Of a stretch of DNA of 64,000 nt, positions 34,511 to 45,000 are shown in pieces. The DNA comes from Astrocystis sublimbata (Eukaryota; Ascomycota; Sordariomycetes; Xylariales; Xylariaceae). Position 1 is the stretch's first letter. Each line of letters begins with the position of its first letter. The notes under the pieces were generated by a model. That model had not been told where the DNA came from. It was given only the letters and a program-made list of their open reading frames with translations, and did no database searches. The DNA is taken from NCBI GenBank assembly GCA_022453515.1, contig JAJNNY010000007.1, positions 1,113,039 through 1,177,038 of the forward strand, in the 5' to 3' direction. The position numbers were made by a program, and so were the translations under genes.

Positions 34511-37500
34511 CTACCTCCGGTCATCATCGACCGGCCCGGCGAACTTGACGCTTTTCCTGCGTTCTCGTTCCCCTCCTCCAGCATTGGTGGCGAAGCTGCT
34601 ATTCCGTCCTGGGCTGGAGCTGAGTATCCCCATAAGACCACCGTGCTTCTCAGGCCTGTCGCCTTTGTCGTGTGCGTTGCCGGCGAGGGCTTCGCGAACG
34701 CTCTCGACGGCTCGGCTCTGAGGTATCTCAAGCGTATCTCCCCGCACACTACCCGCGGGTGTAGGGACAACTGACACATCCCTGGACAGGGGAATTGATC
34801 GGTTATCTATTCTTTGTAGTTGTATATCAGTGAGCACGCCACGATACTGTTCCCGCACAGCTCGTCCCAGCTCGATTCGTTCCGTGCTATTTTCATTCCG
34901 CCATCTGCCGGGTAGGCATGCGTGACCGCAACCGTCAACGGGGCAACATCCATCACTGTTCGTCGGCGGATAGTCATCGGCGAGAAACCCATGTCTTGTG
35001 TGCTCCGGAAGTCCGTTCGGCGGCGATGGGAGGGGCGCGTGCCATTCCTGCAGACAGCCAGCGTGTCCGCCGTGTGAGCATCCGGGGCAGTACCACCAAG
35101 TTGCAAGGATGGAATTTTCCGATTGGGACACGGCAGCACTTAAGCCCACATCGACCGTAACTGGTGGAGTTTCCAAGCTTACCTCTCGGTGTCCGCAAAC
35201 TGCGCAAGGTGCTACAAGTGCACGGCAGCGCTCGCACTTCCATAATTCTGAGCTTTCAGACGACGAGCGGCTGACCTCTCGAGGTTTATGACATTGTGCG
35301 CATGCGTAGCCAACTACGACGCGTTCTTGTGCTGGGCGGAATATGGCACTGTAGTTTTCACCCCACGAGTCAATGCCCGGCCAGCCCCCGAGGCAGACAT
35401 TGCGCAACACCGCAGCCTCGACAAATAGTTTCATATTCATAAGACGCTGATGATGTTGTCTTAGTATAGCGGTTGCTTGAAGCGGGTCGATTATGTCGTC
35501 CGGCACAAGAGGCTTGAGTAGTAAGACCATGGCAGAAGCGTTCAGAGCCGAGCGCTGACTCTCAAACGCGACTGCCTTGGCTACTATTTCATACGGTCTG
35601 ATAGGGGACAACTTCACTCCAGCATGGCTACTGCCACTAGCGGGGTACGGGTAAGGAGGATCATCGTCCCATGGAAGGAAGTCTGTTTCTGTGATTTCAG
35701 GCGATTGATGATCCTGTAGTCGAGGTGGAGCCTTGACAAACAGAGACACCGTGTCATCGACGGTTGGTAAGTTGGGCTTAAATCTCACAGATTGATGCAT
35801 AGCTTCAGTGTCAGTAGGGTCACTGTCGATGGTGTCGGAAGTGGCCTGGGATACCATAAAATCTTCCGTCAAAGCATCCGACCCATATCTTACAAGAGGC
35901 ATTCGTGCTGGAGGCCAATCACGTTGGCCCGGGGATTCCCCAATCTGTCGGCCTCGAGCCCTGCTGGCAAATTCAAGGTCACTACTGTCATCTGATTCCA
36001 TTCGCTGAAGCTGTTTGCCTCTAAATGAAGCCCCAACAAGAGAAGCTTGGCGACTCGCATCTGACAATGAGAACACTTGACTAAAGCTCTCGTCAGAATC
36101 AAGTCTCACCGGTGGTTTTCGACGGCTGTTGGATGCCGACGTCAGTTCGAGTGGATCGATTCTCAACGGTTCCTTCTTTTGTGGCACCTCAATAGGAATG
36201 GGTAAAGCCTCGGCGGCTTCTACATCGTAGAAGTCGTAGCCCTCCGTGCTAGACAATTGGCTTTCTTGGCTTTTGATAGATAACGAGCTAGAATCAAGCC
36301 GTCGACGAGGACTATGCGGGTGGGTTGAGGGTGGCAAAGAGAGGTCCTCTACCTCATGGACCGGAGTTAATGGTTGTGCATTGTTTAGCCGGTCGTACAG
36401 GATATGGTCATCTCGAACAGGTCGAGCAAGGGGTGTGGCCGCATTGGATTCATTATCGTTCTCCTCGATGAATCGTAACCTTCCAGCGGTCAGGCGGGTA
36501 TCTGTCGATGTGATCGATGCGGATCGCCTCGCCGCCTCTTCTCCGGTCTCTCGAAGTCGAGAAGATGAACTGATCCTTAAGGGTGAAGGTCTTGCGCTGT
36601 CATCACGGCGCGATGACAACTCATTCTCTTCTGTATTAGTAAGGCGGCGCCCGAGATGGTATTTCGACCTGCCAGCGAGAAGCAAGTCCATGGCGTAAGA
36701 AAGTATGCGCCATGTCTGCGCCAGCCGGAATTGGCTCACGCTCTCGGCAGCGCGCGCATATTTACTCATGATCTTCGAGATTCTTGAATCAAGTGAGCCC
36801 CCAGATTCTGAGCTCGGAAGGTCTTTCCTGAGGATCTCGAGATACTGTTGTGAAAGGACATGGTATACGTCAACCGACGTTGCGGCCGGGACACGTCCGA
36901 TGGCCATGACCTGCTGGGGTTTGAAGGGAACAGTTAACTTGATTGCTTGCTCTAATGAGATGACTTTTTCTTCAATGCCAGACCCTGAGGGAGGAGTCGT
37001 GCTGAGAGATTGCGCTGGTCGATGGGTACCTCTTTGCTTGTTGCTCAGCCGTCTTTTAGGACCCAGGAAGCTGCCAATGACATCTTCTTCGGAGTCACTG
37101 CGACTGATGCTGAGCATCTGGCCGCCAGGACTGGAGCTGTACGAGTTATTTGGCACCAGATTATGAGCCTCCACTGTGGTCCGCGGCCTTGACACCTGTA
37201 CCCTCTCCTCGAGGAACATGAGGGCTTCCCCTCGTGGTGAGAAATCAAGGCTTGACAGAGCACGACGATCCATGACCTTGGGGGCGAAAGCGACGTCACA
37301 CTGCGTAAAGCCGTCCTGGCCCACAGCCCAGAGCAGATCTTGGTCATGCCACAGGAGGGCATCGGGCGAGTTCTCAAACAAGTCAATCTCCTTGTAGGGC
37401 ATGGTAGGGCGTGCAAGATCCCAAATATGTACAGCGTTGATGCCGTTCTTCAGACCACCGCCTCCGTCATAGGCGACGGCAACCTGAGCAGCGCGTCGTC

Positions 37501-38437
37501 CCTGAGCGGTAGCAGACCAGAGTCCAGGCCTCCAGGTGACGGATGTCACAGGCGCCGGCGCATTGATGACCCATTTCGGTTTTTGTCTCTTCATAGCCTT
37601 CTTGGACAAATCCCAGACGTAGCATTTGCTGTCCTGCCCCGCACTGATGACATGATCGCCGTCAGGATGCCACGATAATGCAGAGACTCCCTTCTGGGGC
37701 TCATGGGCATTGAGCTTGAGGAGGGGCTTGGAGGGCTGGCGCACATCCCACTTCAGGATGGCGCCTGACTCGGTCCCGGAGACAAAGATCATGCCGTCCT
37801 TTGGCGCCCATTTCAGGTCGCGAACAGCGTCCGAGTTGCCCTTCAGAGCTTGGAACATGCGGAAGGTCTGGCCATTGGCGGTGGTCCGGACGTCGAAGCA
37901 GCGCACAACGCCGTCTTGACCGCCGGAGAGCAGCCAGGTGCCGTGGTGAGGGTTGAAGTCGAGCTTGTTGACCTGTCGCGAGCCCTCGGACGACTGGACG
38001 AACTCGAGGCCGAGCCCGGCGGCCAGGCGATTGACGTCGTACATGAAGATCTTGCCATTGGCGCAGGCCGTGAAGATAGTCGGCTCGGCACCATGGTTGG
38101 CGGCGACCTTGACGTCCTTGATCGACAGCTGCTCGGAGACGAGGCCGGAAGCGCTGCCCTTGCTCGCGAAATGGGAGGTGATGGCGGCGCGCACGTCGAC
38201 GCCCTCCCTGATGTCGAGGCCGTCGATGTGGATGGTCTTGAGGACGTGTCGGCCGGCCAGGACGGCAATGCGGCCATCGTGGAAACGGTCGATGCGGGCG
38301 ACGGGGGCGGGCGACGGGTAGACGGCATTCTGCGATGCGCTGGGGCGGTAGGGCTGGGGATGGGGGGAGCTGGCGGCGTCGTTGGCGATGTCGGTGTTGG
38401 GACGGCCGAGGAGCCGCTTGATGCCCTGGCTGTACAT
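34511..38437 (-). CDS. rtc1: WD40-RING protein of the SEA/GATOR2 complex (WDR24/Rtc1 homologue)
   Basis: Vacuole-associated SEA complex subunit that relays amino-acid status to TORC1. One exon encodes 1308 aa. A WD40 propeller covers about residues 70-390, with repeats such as NKLDFNPHHGTWLLSGGQDG, ALSWHPDGDHVISAGQDSKC and YVWDLSKKAMKR. A long Ser-rich, probably disordered middle (about 420-950) has many SP/TP sites. A helical segment follows at about 960-1040. The C-terminal zinc/RING region carries CAQCHKPRE, WKCERCR, CAVCGH, WWYCPGCSHGGHAGC and CPVDGCGHAC. This order (propeller, linker, C-terminal RING-like zinc ribbon) is diagnostic of WDR24/Rtc1. A fungal-specific tail of about 110 residues follows. 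An intron-less 3.9 kb frame is notable in this intron-rich window. Confidence 0.9.
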   Translation of the reverse strand: MYSQGIKRLLGRPNTDIANDAASSPHPQPYRPSASQNAVYPSPAPVARIDRFHDGRIAVLAGRHVLKTIHIDGLDIREGVDVRAAITSHFASKGSASGLVSEQLSIKDVKVAANHGAEPTIFTACANGKIFMYDVNRLAAGLGLEFVQSSEGSRQVNKLDFNPHHGTWLLSGGQDGVVRCFDVRTTANGQTFRMFQALKGNSDAVRDLKWAPKDGMIFVSGTESGAILKWDVRQPSKPLLKLNAHEPQKGVSALSWHPDGDHVISAGQDSKCYVWDLSKKAMKRQKPKWVINAPAPVTSVTWRPGLWSATAQGRRAAQVAVAYDGGGGLKNGINAVHIWDLARPTMPYKEIDLFENSPDALLWHDQDLLWAVGQDGFTQCDVAFAPKVMDRRALSSLDFSPRGEALMFLEERVQVSRPRTTVEAHNLVPNNSYSSSPGGQMLSISRSDSEEDVIGSFLGPKRRLSNKQRGTHRPAQSLSTTPPSGSGIEEKVISLEQAIKLTVPFKPQQVMAIGRVPAATSVDVYHVLSQQYLEILRKDLPSSESGGSLDSRISKIMSKYARAAESVSQFRLAQTWRILSYAMDLLLAGRSKYHLGRRLTNTEENELSSRRDDSARPSPLRISSSSRLRETGEEAARRSASITSTDTRLTAGRLRFIEENDNESNAATPLARPVRDDHILYDRLNNAQPLTPVHEVEDLSLPPSTHPHSPRRRLDSSSLSIKSQESQLSSTEGYDFYDVEAAEALPIPIEVPQKKEPLRIDPLELTSASNSRRKPPVRLDSDESFSQVFSLSDASRQASLVGASFRGKQLQRMESDDSSDLEFASRARGRQIGESPGQRDWPPARMPLVRYGSDALTEDFMVSQATSDTIDSDPTDTEAMHQSVRFKPNLPTVDDTVSLFVKAPPRLQDHQSPEITETDFLPWDDDPPYPYPASGSSHAGVKLSPIRPYEIVAKAVAFESQRSALNASAMVLLLKPLVPDDIIDPLQATAILRQHHQRLMNMKLFVEAAVLRNVCLGGWPGIDSWGENYSAIFRPAQERVVVGYACAQCHKPREVSRSSSESSELWKCERCRALVAPCAVCGHREVSLETPPVTVDVGLSAAVSQSENSILATWWYCPGCSHGGHAGCLQEWHAPLPSPPNGLPEHTRHGFLADDYPPTNSDGCCPVDGCGHACLPGRWRNENSTERIELGRAVREQYRGVLTDIQLQRIDNRSIPLSRDVSVVPTPAGSVRGDTLEIPQSRAVESVREALAGNAHDKGDRPEKHGGLMGILSSSPGRNSSFATNAGGGERERRKSVKFAGPVDDDRR

Positions 38438-39528
38438 GGCGGCAGCCGGACTGCAGTCGCACAGCAGCGTCGATGGCGCGGGGTGGGCCAGTCAGGGGCG
38501 CGCGCGGTCACGATGGCTTCATGGTTCGGACGCGCTCATGTCGCCCGGTCGCATTCCGTCCGGTGCCCGCGTCTGTACGGGAGTATGACGAAAGCTCGGC
38601 CAATTGTATAAAATGGAGGACGGCGATTGCTGATCAAACTTCAAGGGAAAGGGCCCATGGCTCCAATTTAGCGTTTTGGTTAAGTCAAGAGACTAAGTGG
38701 CCGCGGAACAGAACAACCTCGACAAGGTGCGACGGGGCCGACGCAGCGTGCTTTACTCATCAGGTAGGGTCAACTTCCGGGCCACCTCCAGGGTAGGCTG
38801 GCTGGATGTTGCCCCTTCCCCAGAATGCAGAAAGTGGGATGTAGTTGCCAAGGGCTAAGTACTCGTACGTACCTATACCTACACTGTGCCTTTATTGCCA
38901 GGCTCCTTCACTTTAGGAGGTAGGTTTGGTAGGTACTTCACTGCACCATTTTCCAAGATAGAAGCAACCTGCATGTTTGGAGCCCTACTCGGAATAATAA
39001 CGCAATTATTTCTCAACTACCTACCTACCTACCTGGGTATACGACTCTATTAAGCAAGGGCGGCCAAAGTCGTGAATTGCGAAACCATCTTCTCATCCGC
39101 CATGCTCGAATACTGTCGATGTGACCCCTAAAGCCTAACCCCCCAGTCAGACTCGCCCTTCCACTTACAACATGTTCCAATGCGTTTCTAGCCAAATATC
39201 GCCTTCTCCCGCGCGCAGTGTGCTGTATGTCTGCCCGAAATACTGGAAAGCAGGCTGAACAGAGTAACTTCGGGCCTAACCCCGAATCTTGTGCGGGACA
39301 AGCCCACTTTCCACTCGGCGACATCGGCAGATTGGACCCCGAGATATTGTTCACCATCCTTTGACAACTTTGATGTATCGAGATTCACACCAAGGGAATA
39401 CAATACTATGTTCAGAGCCTGAGGAACATTCCGCCTGGAAAATTAGAAGAAGAATAATCGATTTGCATTTACTTGAGAATCTCCGCTAGATCCTACCGCT
39501 CAGCAGGCAGGGTCTTTGCTTCAAGACA
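38438..39528. other. Divergent intergenic region
   Basis: 1.1 kb between the divergent WDR24 and aldolase genes. It includes a tandem CTAC/CTACC run (CTACCTACCTACCTGGGTA near 39018-39036) and further TAGGTA words near 38921-38937. No coding frame is credible. Confidence 0.5.
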
Positions 39529-40479
39529 ATGTCCTTCCCCAAGGTGCCCCCGAGCGGCATATGGGCGCCCGCCATCACCTTCTTCGACCCGGAGACCGAC
39601 ACGCTCATCCCAGCAGACCAGGGAACGTACTACTCCTACCTCTCCAAGTCCGGGCTTGCAGGTCTGGTCATCCTCGGCACCAATGCCGAGACCTTCCTGT
39701 TGACGCGCGAGGAGCGCAAGCAGCTCGTGCAGATCGCCCGCGAGGCATGCGGGCCCGACTTCCCCATCATGGCCGGCGTGGGCGGCCACTCAACGCGGCA
39801 AGTGCTTGAATTTATCGCCGACGTCGCTGACGCGGGTGCCAACTACGTACTGGTCCTACCGCCGGCGTACTTCGGCAAGGCGACCACGCCCGCCGTCATC
39901 GACAGCTTCTTCACCGAGGTGGCCACCAAGAGCGCGCTACCCGTCGTGGTGTACAACTTCCCGGGCGTCTGCAACGGCGTCGACCTCGACTCCGCCACCG
40001 TCGCGCGGCTCGCGAAGCAGCACGACAATATCGTCGGCGTGAAACTCACCTGTGGCTCCGTCGCCAAGATCACGCGTCTCGCCGCCGAGTTGTCGCCGGA
40101 GCGCTTCGCCGTTTTCGGCGGGCAGTCGGATTTTCTCATCGGTGGACTTAGCGTCGGCTCGGCGGGGTGCATCGCCGCCTTCGCAAACGTGTTCCCGAGG
40201 ACGATTGTGCAGATCTACAAGCTCTACAAGGAAGGCAGGTACCAGGAAGCGCTGGCGCTGCACCAGAAGGCTTCCTTGGCGGAGCAGCCCTGCAAGTCGG
40301 GCATTGCAGCCACTAAATACGCTGCTGCTATCAACACGGCGAAGGCGGCAGGGATTGAGGGCGCCGAGGAGAAGCTGAGACCTCGACGTCCGTACACGGA
40401 GCCGTCGGAAGCCGCTAAGAAGGATGTGGTGACACAAATGACTGAGCTGGCCGGGGTAGAAGAGAGTCTAAGAAGATAA
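39529..40479 (+). CDS. DapA-family class I aldolase (dihydrodipicolinate synthase-like)
   Basis: TIM-barrel pyruvate-dependent aldolase, 316 aa, single exon. The Schiff-base lysine lies in VGVKLTCG, and the catalytic tyrosine in VVYNFPG. The substrate-binding GTNAE motif (in LVILGTNAETFLLTREER) and the glycine-rich FAVFGGQSDFLIGGLSVG loop are present. Fungi make lysine by the aminoadipate route, so a true dihydrodipicolinate synthase is unlikely. The closest fungal roles are 2-keto-3-deoxy-L-galactonate aldolase of D-galacturonate (pectin) breakdown or 4-hydroxy-2-oxoglutarate aldolase. I cannot separate these from sequence alone. The start codon has a good context (GACAATGTC). A few extra residues (KLRPRRPYTEPS) near the C-terminus are typical of fungal members. 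Confidence 0.88.
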   Translation: MSFPKVPPSGIWAPAITFFDPETDTLIPADQGTYYSYLSKSGLAGLVILGTNAETFLLTREERKQLVQIAREACGPDFPIMAGVGGHSTRQVLEFIADVADAGANYVLVLPPAYFGKATTPAVIDSFFTEVATKSALPVVVYNFPGVCNGVDLDSATVARLAKQHDNIVGVKLTCGSVAKITRLAAELSPERFAVFGGQSDFLIGGLSVGSAGCIAAFANVFPRTIVQIYKLYKEGRYQEALALHQKASLAEQPCKSGIAATKYAAAINTAKAAGIEGAEEKLRPRRPYTEPSEAAKKDVVTQMTELAGVEESLRR

Positions 40480-40957
40480 ATATCATCATGCAAATGATGA
40501 CCGATTGGTATATGCAATGCTCATTCTTCCGCCAGTGTGACGGTCCAGTGCTCTATGAAGCCGGAATACCCAAATACCATCTAATATGCACCCAAATGCC
40601 CAGTGCCTGATGTTCTATGTATCAAGCCAGTCCTCCAATGATTACGATAATGTATATGTACAAGCGCGGGCGCGATGATTTTCGCTCAGGCATCGCCATG
40701 CGAGAACTGTCTCACGCAAAAGTCAAAACCTTGCTGGCTGTTCCCAAAAGATTACACAACTCCAAAAACTGCATACTATGATTAGCTCATGACGCTCCAG
40801 ATCCTCCTCCTCGTTTGGATGACAGCATTGGTTGCACAAGTGGCAGCCACATCGGCACTAGCACATCTGTCGGTATCGCTAGTATCGCTAGTTCCGCTAG
40901 CTGACTCCGACTCGACTCGGCTGTTCATTTGACGGCGGAGGCGTCTTAGCCTCCAAT
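40480..40957. other. Intergenic between convergent genes
   Basis: 478 bp holding the 3' ends of the aldolase and SGNH-hydrolase genes. A short tandem GTATCGCTA/GTTCCGCTA repeat lies at about 40871-40900. No gene. Confidence 0.5.
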
Positions 40958-42212
40958 TCAGTCCGCATCGATGCGGCCAGCATTTCCATCATACGGCTCC
41001 CCATCCTCTGGCCAGCGTAGAAAGCTCTTCTCGTCAGCGGCCATCACGCCCTTTGCGAGAAGATGGCCCATGATCTCGTATCCCTGCTCAAGAGGATGTG
41101 AGCCGTCGGGGCCGATGTCTTCGACCTGGGGCACGTCGTCGCCTCCCTCGGAGGGATGCAGCTCGACTAGTACAACCGGCTTCTTTTCGTATTTCGTGAA
41201 CGTGTCGCGGATCTGCTCGTTCACGTCTAATATCATGGGCTCGCGATTCGGCACTGTGTTCGTCAAGAGTGTGCTGAGCACGACTGTGGATCGTGGAGAG
41301 GTTTTAAGCAGGTAGTCGATGAGCATCTCCATATGCTGACCCACGAGCTCGACATCCCGGTCCTGTAATACATTGTTTGTGCCGACGTTGATGACGAACA
41401 CATTGGGCTGCGTCTTGGGCACGATCTTCTTGGCGTGGTCGAGAATCTGCAACACCCTCCTCCCCCCGTATGCCTCGTGATCGTTATCCGGCATGTCTCC
41501 GTATCGTTGCGTGCCCACCATGTTGATAGGCGCCCCTAGTTCCGAGAGATCGTCGCGGAAAGTCTTCCGGAAGCCGTTCTGGTCGGGAGATGTCTCTCCC
41601 TTCACCACTGATGCGCCCAGGCACATGATCCGCAAAGGCGCACCGGCTGCGATACTGGTCGAGTTGTCGGGTTTCCACGGAGTCGTCGAGTTGTTCGAAT
41701 CCTCTCCATCACTGCTGGTGTTGTTGTTGCTGCTGCCGTTGTCGATATTGGTGTTGTTGTTATTGTTACTACCGTTGTCGGTGTTGGTATTGTTATTGCC
41801 ACTACCGTGGTCACCCTTGCCATCATCGGTACCAGTACTGTTGCTGCCATCATTGCCTACAGTGCTATTGTCACTGCTACCGCCGGTGATGCCTCCATTG
41901 CCCCCATTGTATGGGCCGCTTCCATTCACGGCGTCGCCCATGGGATTGATGTTGGTGGCTACATTGGTATGTCTCTGGGGAGTGAGCACATGCGTGGCAG
42001 CCAGTGCTAGTGGGTAAGTGTTAGTTAGTGTGCTCTGTGTCAAGATGATGTCAAAAGCAATGGATGGAATAAGAGAGAATGTAGTTACCAATTACCGTGA
42101 CCGATCCGACCACCAATAAAGTTAAGACAGCGATTGCCCACTTACTTTTCAGGAAAGCGAAGCGACTGCGTTTGGGCGGCGGCACCGCCTTCTCGAACTC
42201 GCTGCTCGTCAT
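40958..42212 (-). CDS. Type II membrane-anchored SGNH hydrolase with an Asn/Gly/Ser linker
   Basis: Serine esterase/acylhydrolase of the SGNH superfamily. Two exons, 42212-42089 and 42006-40958 (82 bp intron), 390 aa. Residues about 24-42 (SKWAIAVLTLLVVGSVTVI) form a single membrane anchor after a basic cytosolic tail (PPPKRSRF). This predicts an extracytoplasmic catalytic domain. A linker of about 100 residues (roughly 60-165) is very rich in Asn, Ser, Gly, Thr and Asp, with many N-glycosylation sequons. The hydrolase shows block I MCLGASVVKG (Ser nucleophile), GGRR, the block III-type VINVGTNNV (Asn), and block V GPDGSHP (Asp and His). The substrate is unknown; acetylated polysaccharide or lipid is plausible. 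The first exon was found by splicing, because the internal frame alone has no plausible start. Confidence 0.85.
41700..41890. repeat. Trinucleotide/hexanucleotide microsatellite encoding the SGNH linker
   Basis: Imperfect runs of TTG/GTT/TGC/ACC-like triplets (GTTGTTGTTATTGTTACT-like) within the coding region give the Asn-rich spacer. Length polymorphism between strains is expected (inference). Confidence 0.75.
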
Positions 42213-43783
42213 GTTGGGGCTAGATTAGGCGCATAGAAAAATAATTACGAAAGACACAGCAAAGGAATAAAGGGCTGCATAACAACGCTATGGGACAGAC
42301 ACGGAAAGAAGAAGAAAAGAAGAAGAAGACAGAAAGAATCTAAATGAGTGTGTGGTGTGTGTGTCTTCTTACGTGCCAAAATGGTGGTGACGTATTCAAC
42401 TGATCATTGTCAACGATAGTGTGTATGTGTGTGTCTGACTTCCAATGCTTGGGAGTTCTGATATTCGTTCGACTGCTGCACATGCAACATCGCCAAGGCG
42501 CCCCTGAACATCGATGGCTTGACTGGTCGAGCTGGTGTAAGCATGGTGCGGGCATGCACGATTGGTCTGGGCAGGTCTGCAGCAAGGTCTCCGGCACAGT
42601 TAGCCGCCTGGGCCACTGCATCTGCCGTTCCCGTCTCCATGGGTTACTCCTCAAAGAGAGGATCAGCTATCCGAGACACGTCAAAGTTGTCAAAGCTGAG
42701 CATGCTGGCCTATCATCTGTCATTCAGTAAATTAGCACGGGCACGGGCATTATAGCAGTGCAAATTTGCTCACTGAGATTGAGCATCTCGGCATCCTGCA
42801 TCCAACACAAGCCAAAAATACATTGTAGGTATCCACTGTGGCTGTCAAGCGGCACCTAAAACCCATGCCGCATCCATGCTATACCCATATGCAATGGCCA
42901 TGTTGCTGCGCTGTGAGAGATTGAGACTCTAGAGCATCTCGAGCATGTCTTCGAACAGGGTAATTCTACAGCTGTTTCCTCTGACCAAGGGGGGGTGTTG
43001 GTGTTGTCAAGGGTGCGAGTCAAGAGAGTAGGTATCTCTCGTCTCCCTCGCAACGAACAATCCCACGAGAGCTAGGTTGCTGTTTGGGTGACATCAGTTG
43101 AAACGTTTGCATGTTTGGAGCGCGAATCCAACGGAAACAACCCTAGTCCGATCGGGCAGTTCCACGTAAGATGATCTAGGTACGCGGCCCAGACCGGGAT
43201 CCGGCTCTACAGGCATACAGGGTTGATACATCAAGGAATGTTCGACTAGGTATCTCTTAGACATCATGTACGTACTAATTTGGTGATGGGCATTGCTCTG
43301 CACAGACTTGACTGCTGAATTAAGCTTTTGGTCGAACTTCACCCTTGGCAATAGCGTAGCGATCTTGTTTCACAAGCCTGGCTTGCAACGATCTCACTGA
43401 GCTTGTTGAAGATACTGGAAGAGACTCTAGGTACATTATGTGGTTAATGCGGAGGGATAGTTTAGTTTCGCACATAGTGTAGGTAATAACCACGCCCACG
43501 CTCACTAGCTCGACTAGTATGAGTATGTCAGGAGTGTTTTTACGTCACAATCTGTACTAGCATCTGGTCCTAAAGTACAGTACATACATATTAAGTCTCG
43601 ATCTGACGACACGGAATCGGGCTGCTCTATTTGCTCTATAGGCGCTATCTGCCCACACCTGTCAGAGTCTGATACGATACCCCAAGATCCCAAGTTAAAA
43701 TTGTGGAATCCGTCGCCAATGCACTTGCCCAAACTCCAGATCTACAGCAGTAGCTTGGCATGCTTGGAAGATGGAATCTGAGT
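42213..43783. other. Intergenic, microsatellites only
   Basis: 1.6 kb. It has an AAG-rich purine run near 42307-42332 and GT-rich runs near 42345-42363 and 42418-42435, just upstream of the SGNH gene. No credible coding frame exceeds 110 codons. Confidence 0.5.
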
Positions 43784-44542
43784 CTAGAGATCCAGTTGCG
43801 GGTAGTCTCTAATCAAGTTCCGTATGGGCAAGAAGCATTTGTTGCCAGCCCACTCCGTCGCCATGTCGTCATGATGGTCGCAATACTGCCGGATGACATC
43901 CCAGTTGACCCAGTGCCAGCCCTCACACTTATTGGGCTCAATAACCTGCCATGCAATATACGCGTCAGCATAAAGCGTCCAAGCTCCAGTTTTTACATAT
44001 GAGTGTACTATGTACGAGTAGAGAGCGAGAAAATAAAAAGAAACCGTAGAAGACGGAAACAAGACTGAACATCGAAACTCACTTTTGGCTGAGCAGCTGC
44101 ATCTTGCATCACGCACCGCACGAATATGGTGATGTAGTGCTTTGACGCAGGATCAAACACGTCGTTCGTTATCGCAACGATCTCGGTCCCCTTCACTTGT
44201 AAGCCGGTCTCCTCCAGGGTCTCCCTCTCGGCGCATTCGAAGGGCGATTCGCCCATCTCAAGATGACCGCCAGGAAAAGCCCATGATCCTGCAAGAGAAA
44301 GAAATCAATCACTCAGCACAGTGTCTATTGTCGCATCCCCTTCACATCAAATCCACTTGCAGGGCAAGCGTCTTCAATCAGGGGAAATGTGAGGAGATGT
44401 GGGGTTGGAATGGGCAGTAGATTGTAGGTTGCTTACCTGCGCCGTGGCTCCCAGCTCGTTTTCCCAAAATCAGCTCTCCTCGGCTGTTAGATATGAGGGC
44501 CGCAATGCCCACGCGGGGGTTTGGAGGTACTGTAGTCGCCAT
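43784..44542 (-). CDS. Nudix hydrolase, small (NUDT15/MutT-like)
   Basis: Hydrolyses nucleoside diphosphates linked to another moiety; small Nudix proteins of this kind clean oxidised or non-canonical nucleotides. Three exons on the minus strand: 44542-44437, 44288-44083 and 43945-43784, 157 aa, in frame; introns are 148 and 137 bp, unusually long for this window. The Nudix box runs from GGHLEMGE through [11 protein letters not shown] (residues about 43-65), with all Glu metal ligands of the REUxEExGU signature. The N-terminal strand reads [21 protein letters not shown], and [11 protein letters not shown] follows. This order and the C-terminal [10 protein letters not shown] motif resemble NUDT15-like proteins (family knowledge; substrate is inference). 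Confidence 0.88.
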
Positions 44543-45000
44543 AACTGGTTGAATTGGCCTTCAGTTTTGTGTCCCTCAACATCACAGGTAATTGAGCAAA
44601 CTTATATATTCGCGGGCCACGGCAGTGCAAAATCCGAAAGAGTCATACAAGAGCGGGGCTGGCCCAGCATAGGCGCAAAAGTGGTAGGTAAGTAAGGCAC
44701 CTCGACTTCCCGCACCGCCTCCATCCCTCCAGAGTCCATCCCTATACACTCGATGAATGAGGCTGCGCATTTTTCCACTTACAACTCGCGCAAGGGAGTA
44801 TCTAATTGTACATTCATGGCTCCGGCTGGCGATTCCACTCCGCGCCTCATGTATAACAACCCAGTCTACTCCCGAATCTGATATTCTATACGCTGAGAGG
44901 CCAGGGATGGTTCTTGTTGGTTCTGTAGGGAAGCTCGTGCGACTCTAGCCCGCAACACATGACAGACGAAGATTTATGTCCAACTGTGCTTCGCCTTCAC
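44543..45000. other. Intergenic between two Nudix genes
   Basis: 458 bp between two same-strand genes (promoter of the small Nudix gene, 3' flank of the larger one). No gene. Confidence 0.5.

Noticed and set aside
37850..38611. 253-codon plus-strand frame opposite WDR24
   Set aside because: Antisense to the conserved WD40 repeats; its Gly/Val/Ala-rich composition is typical of GC-rich shadow frames.
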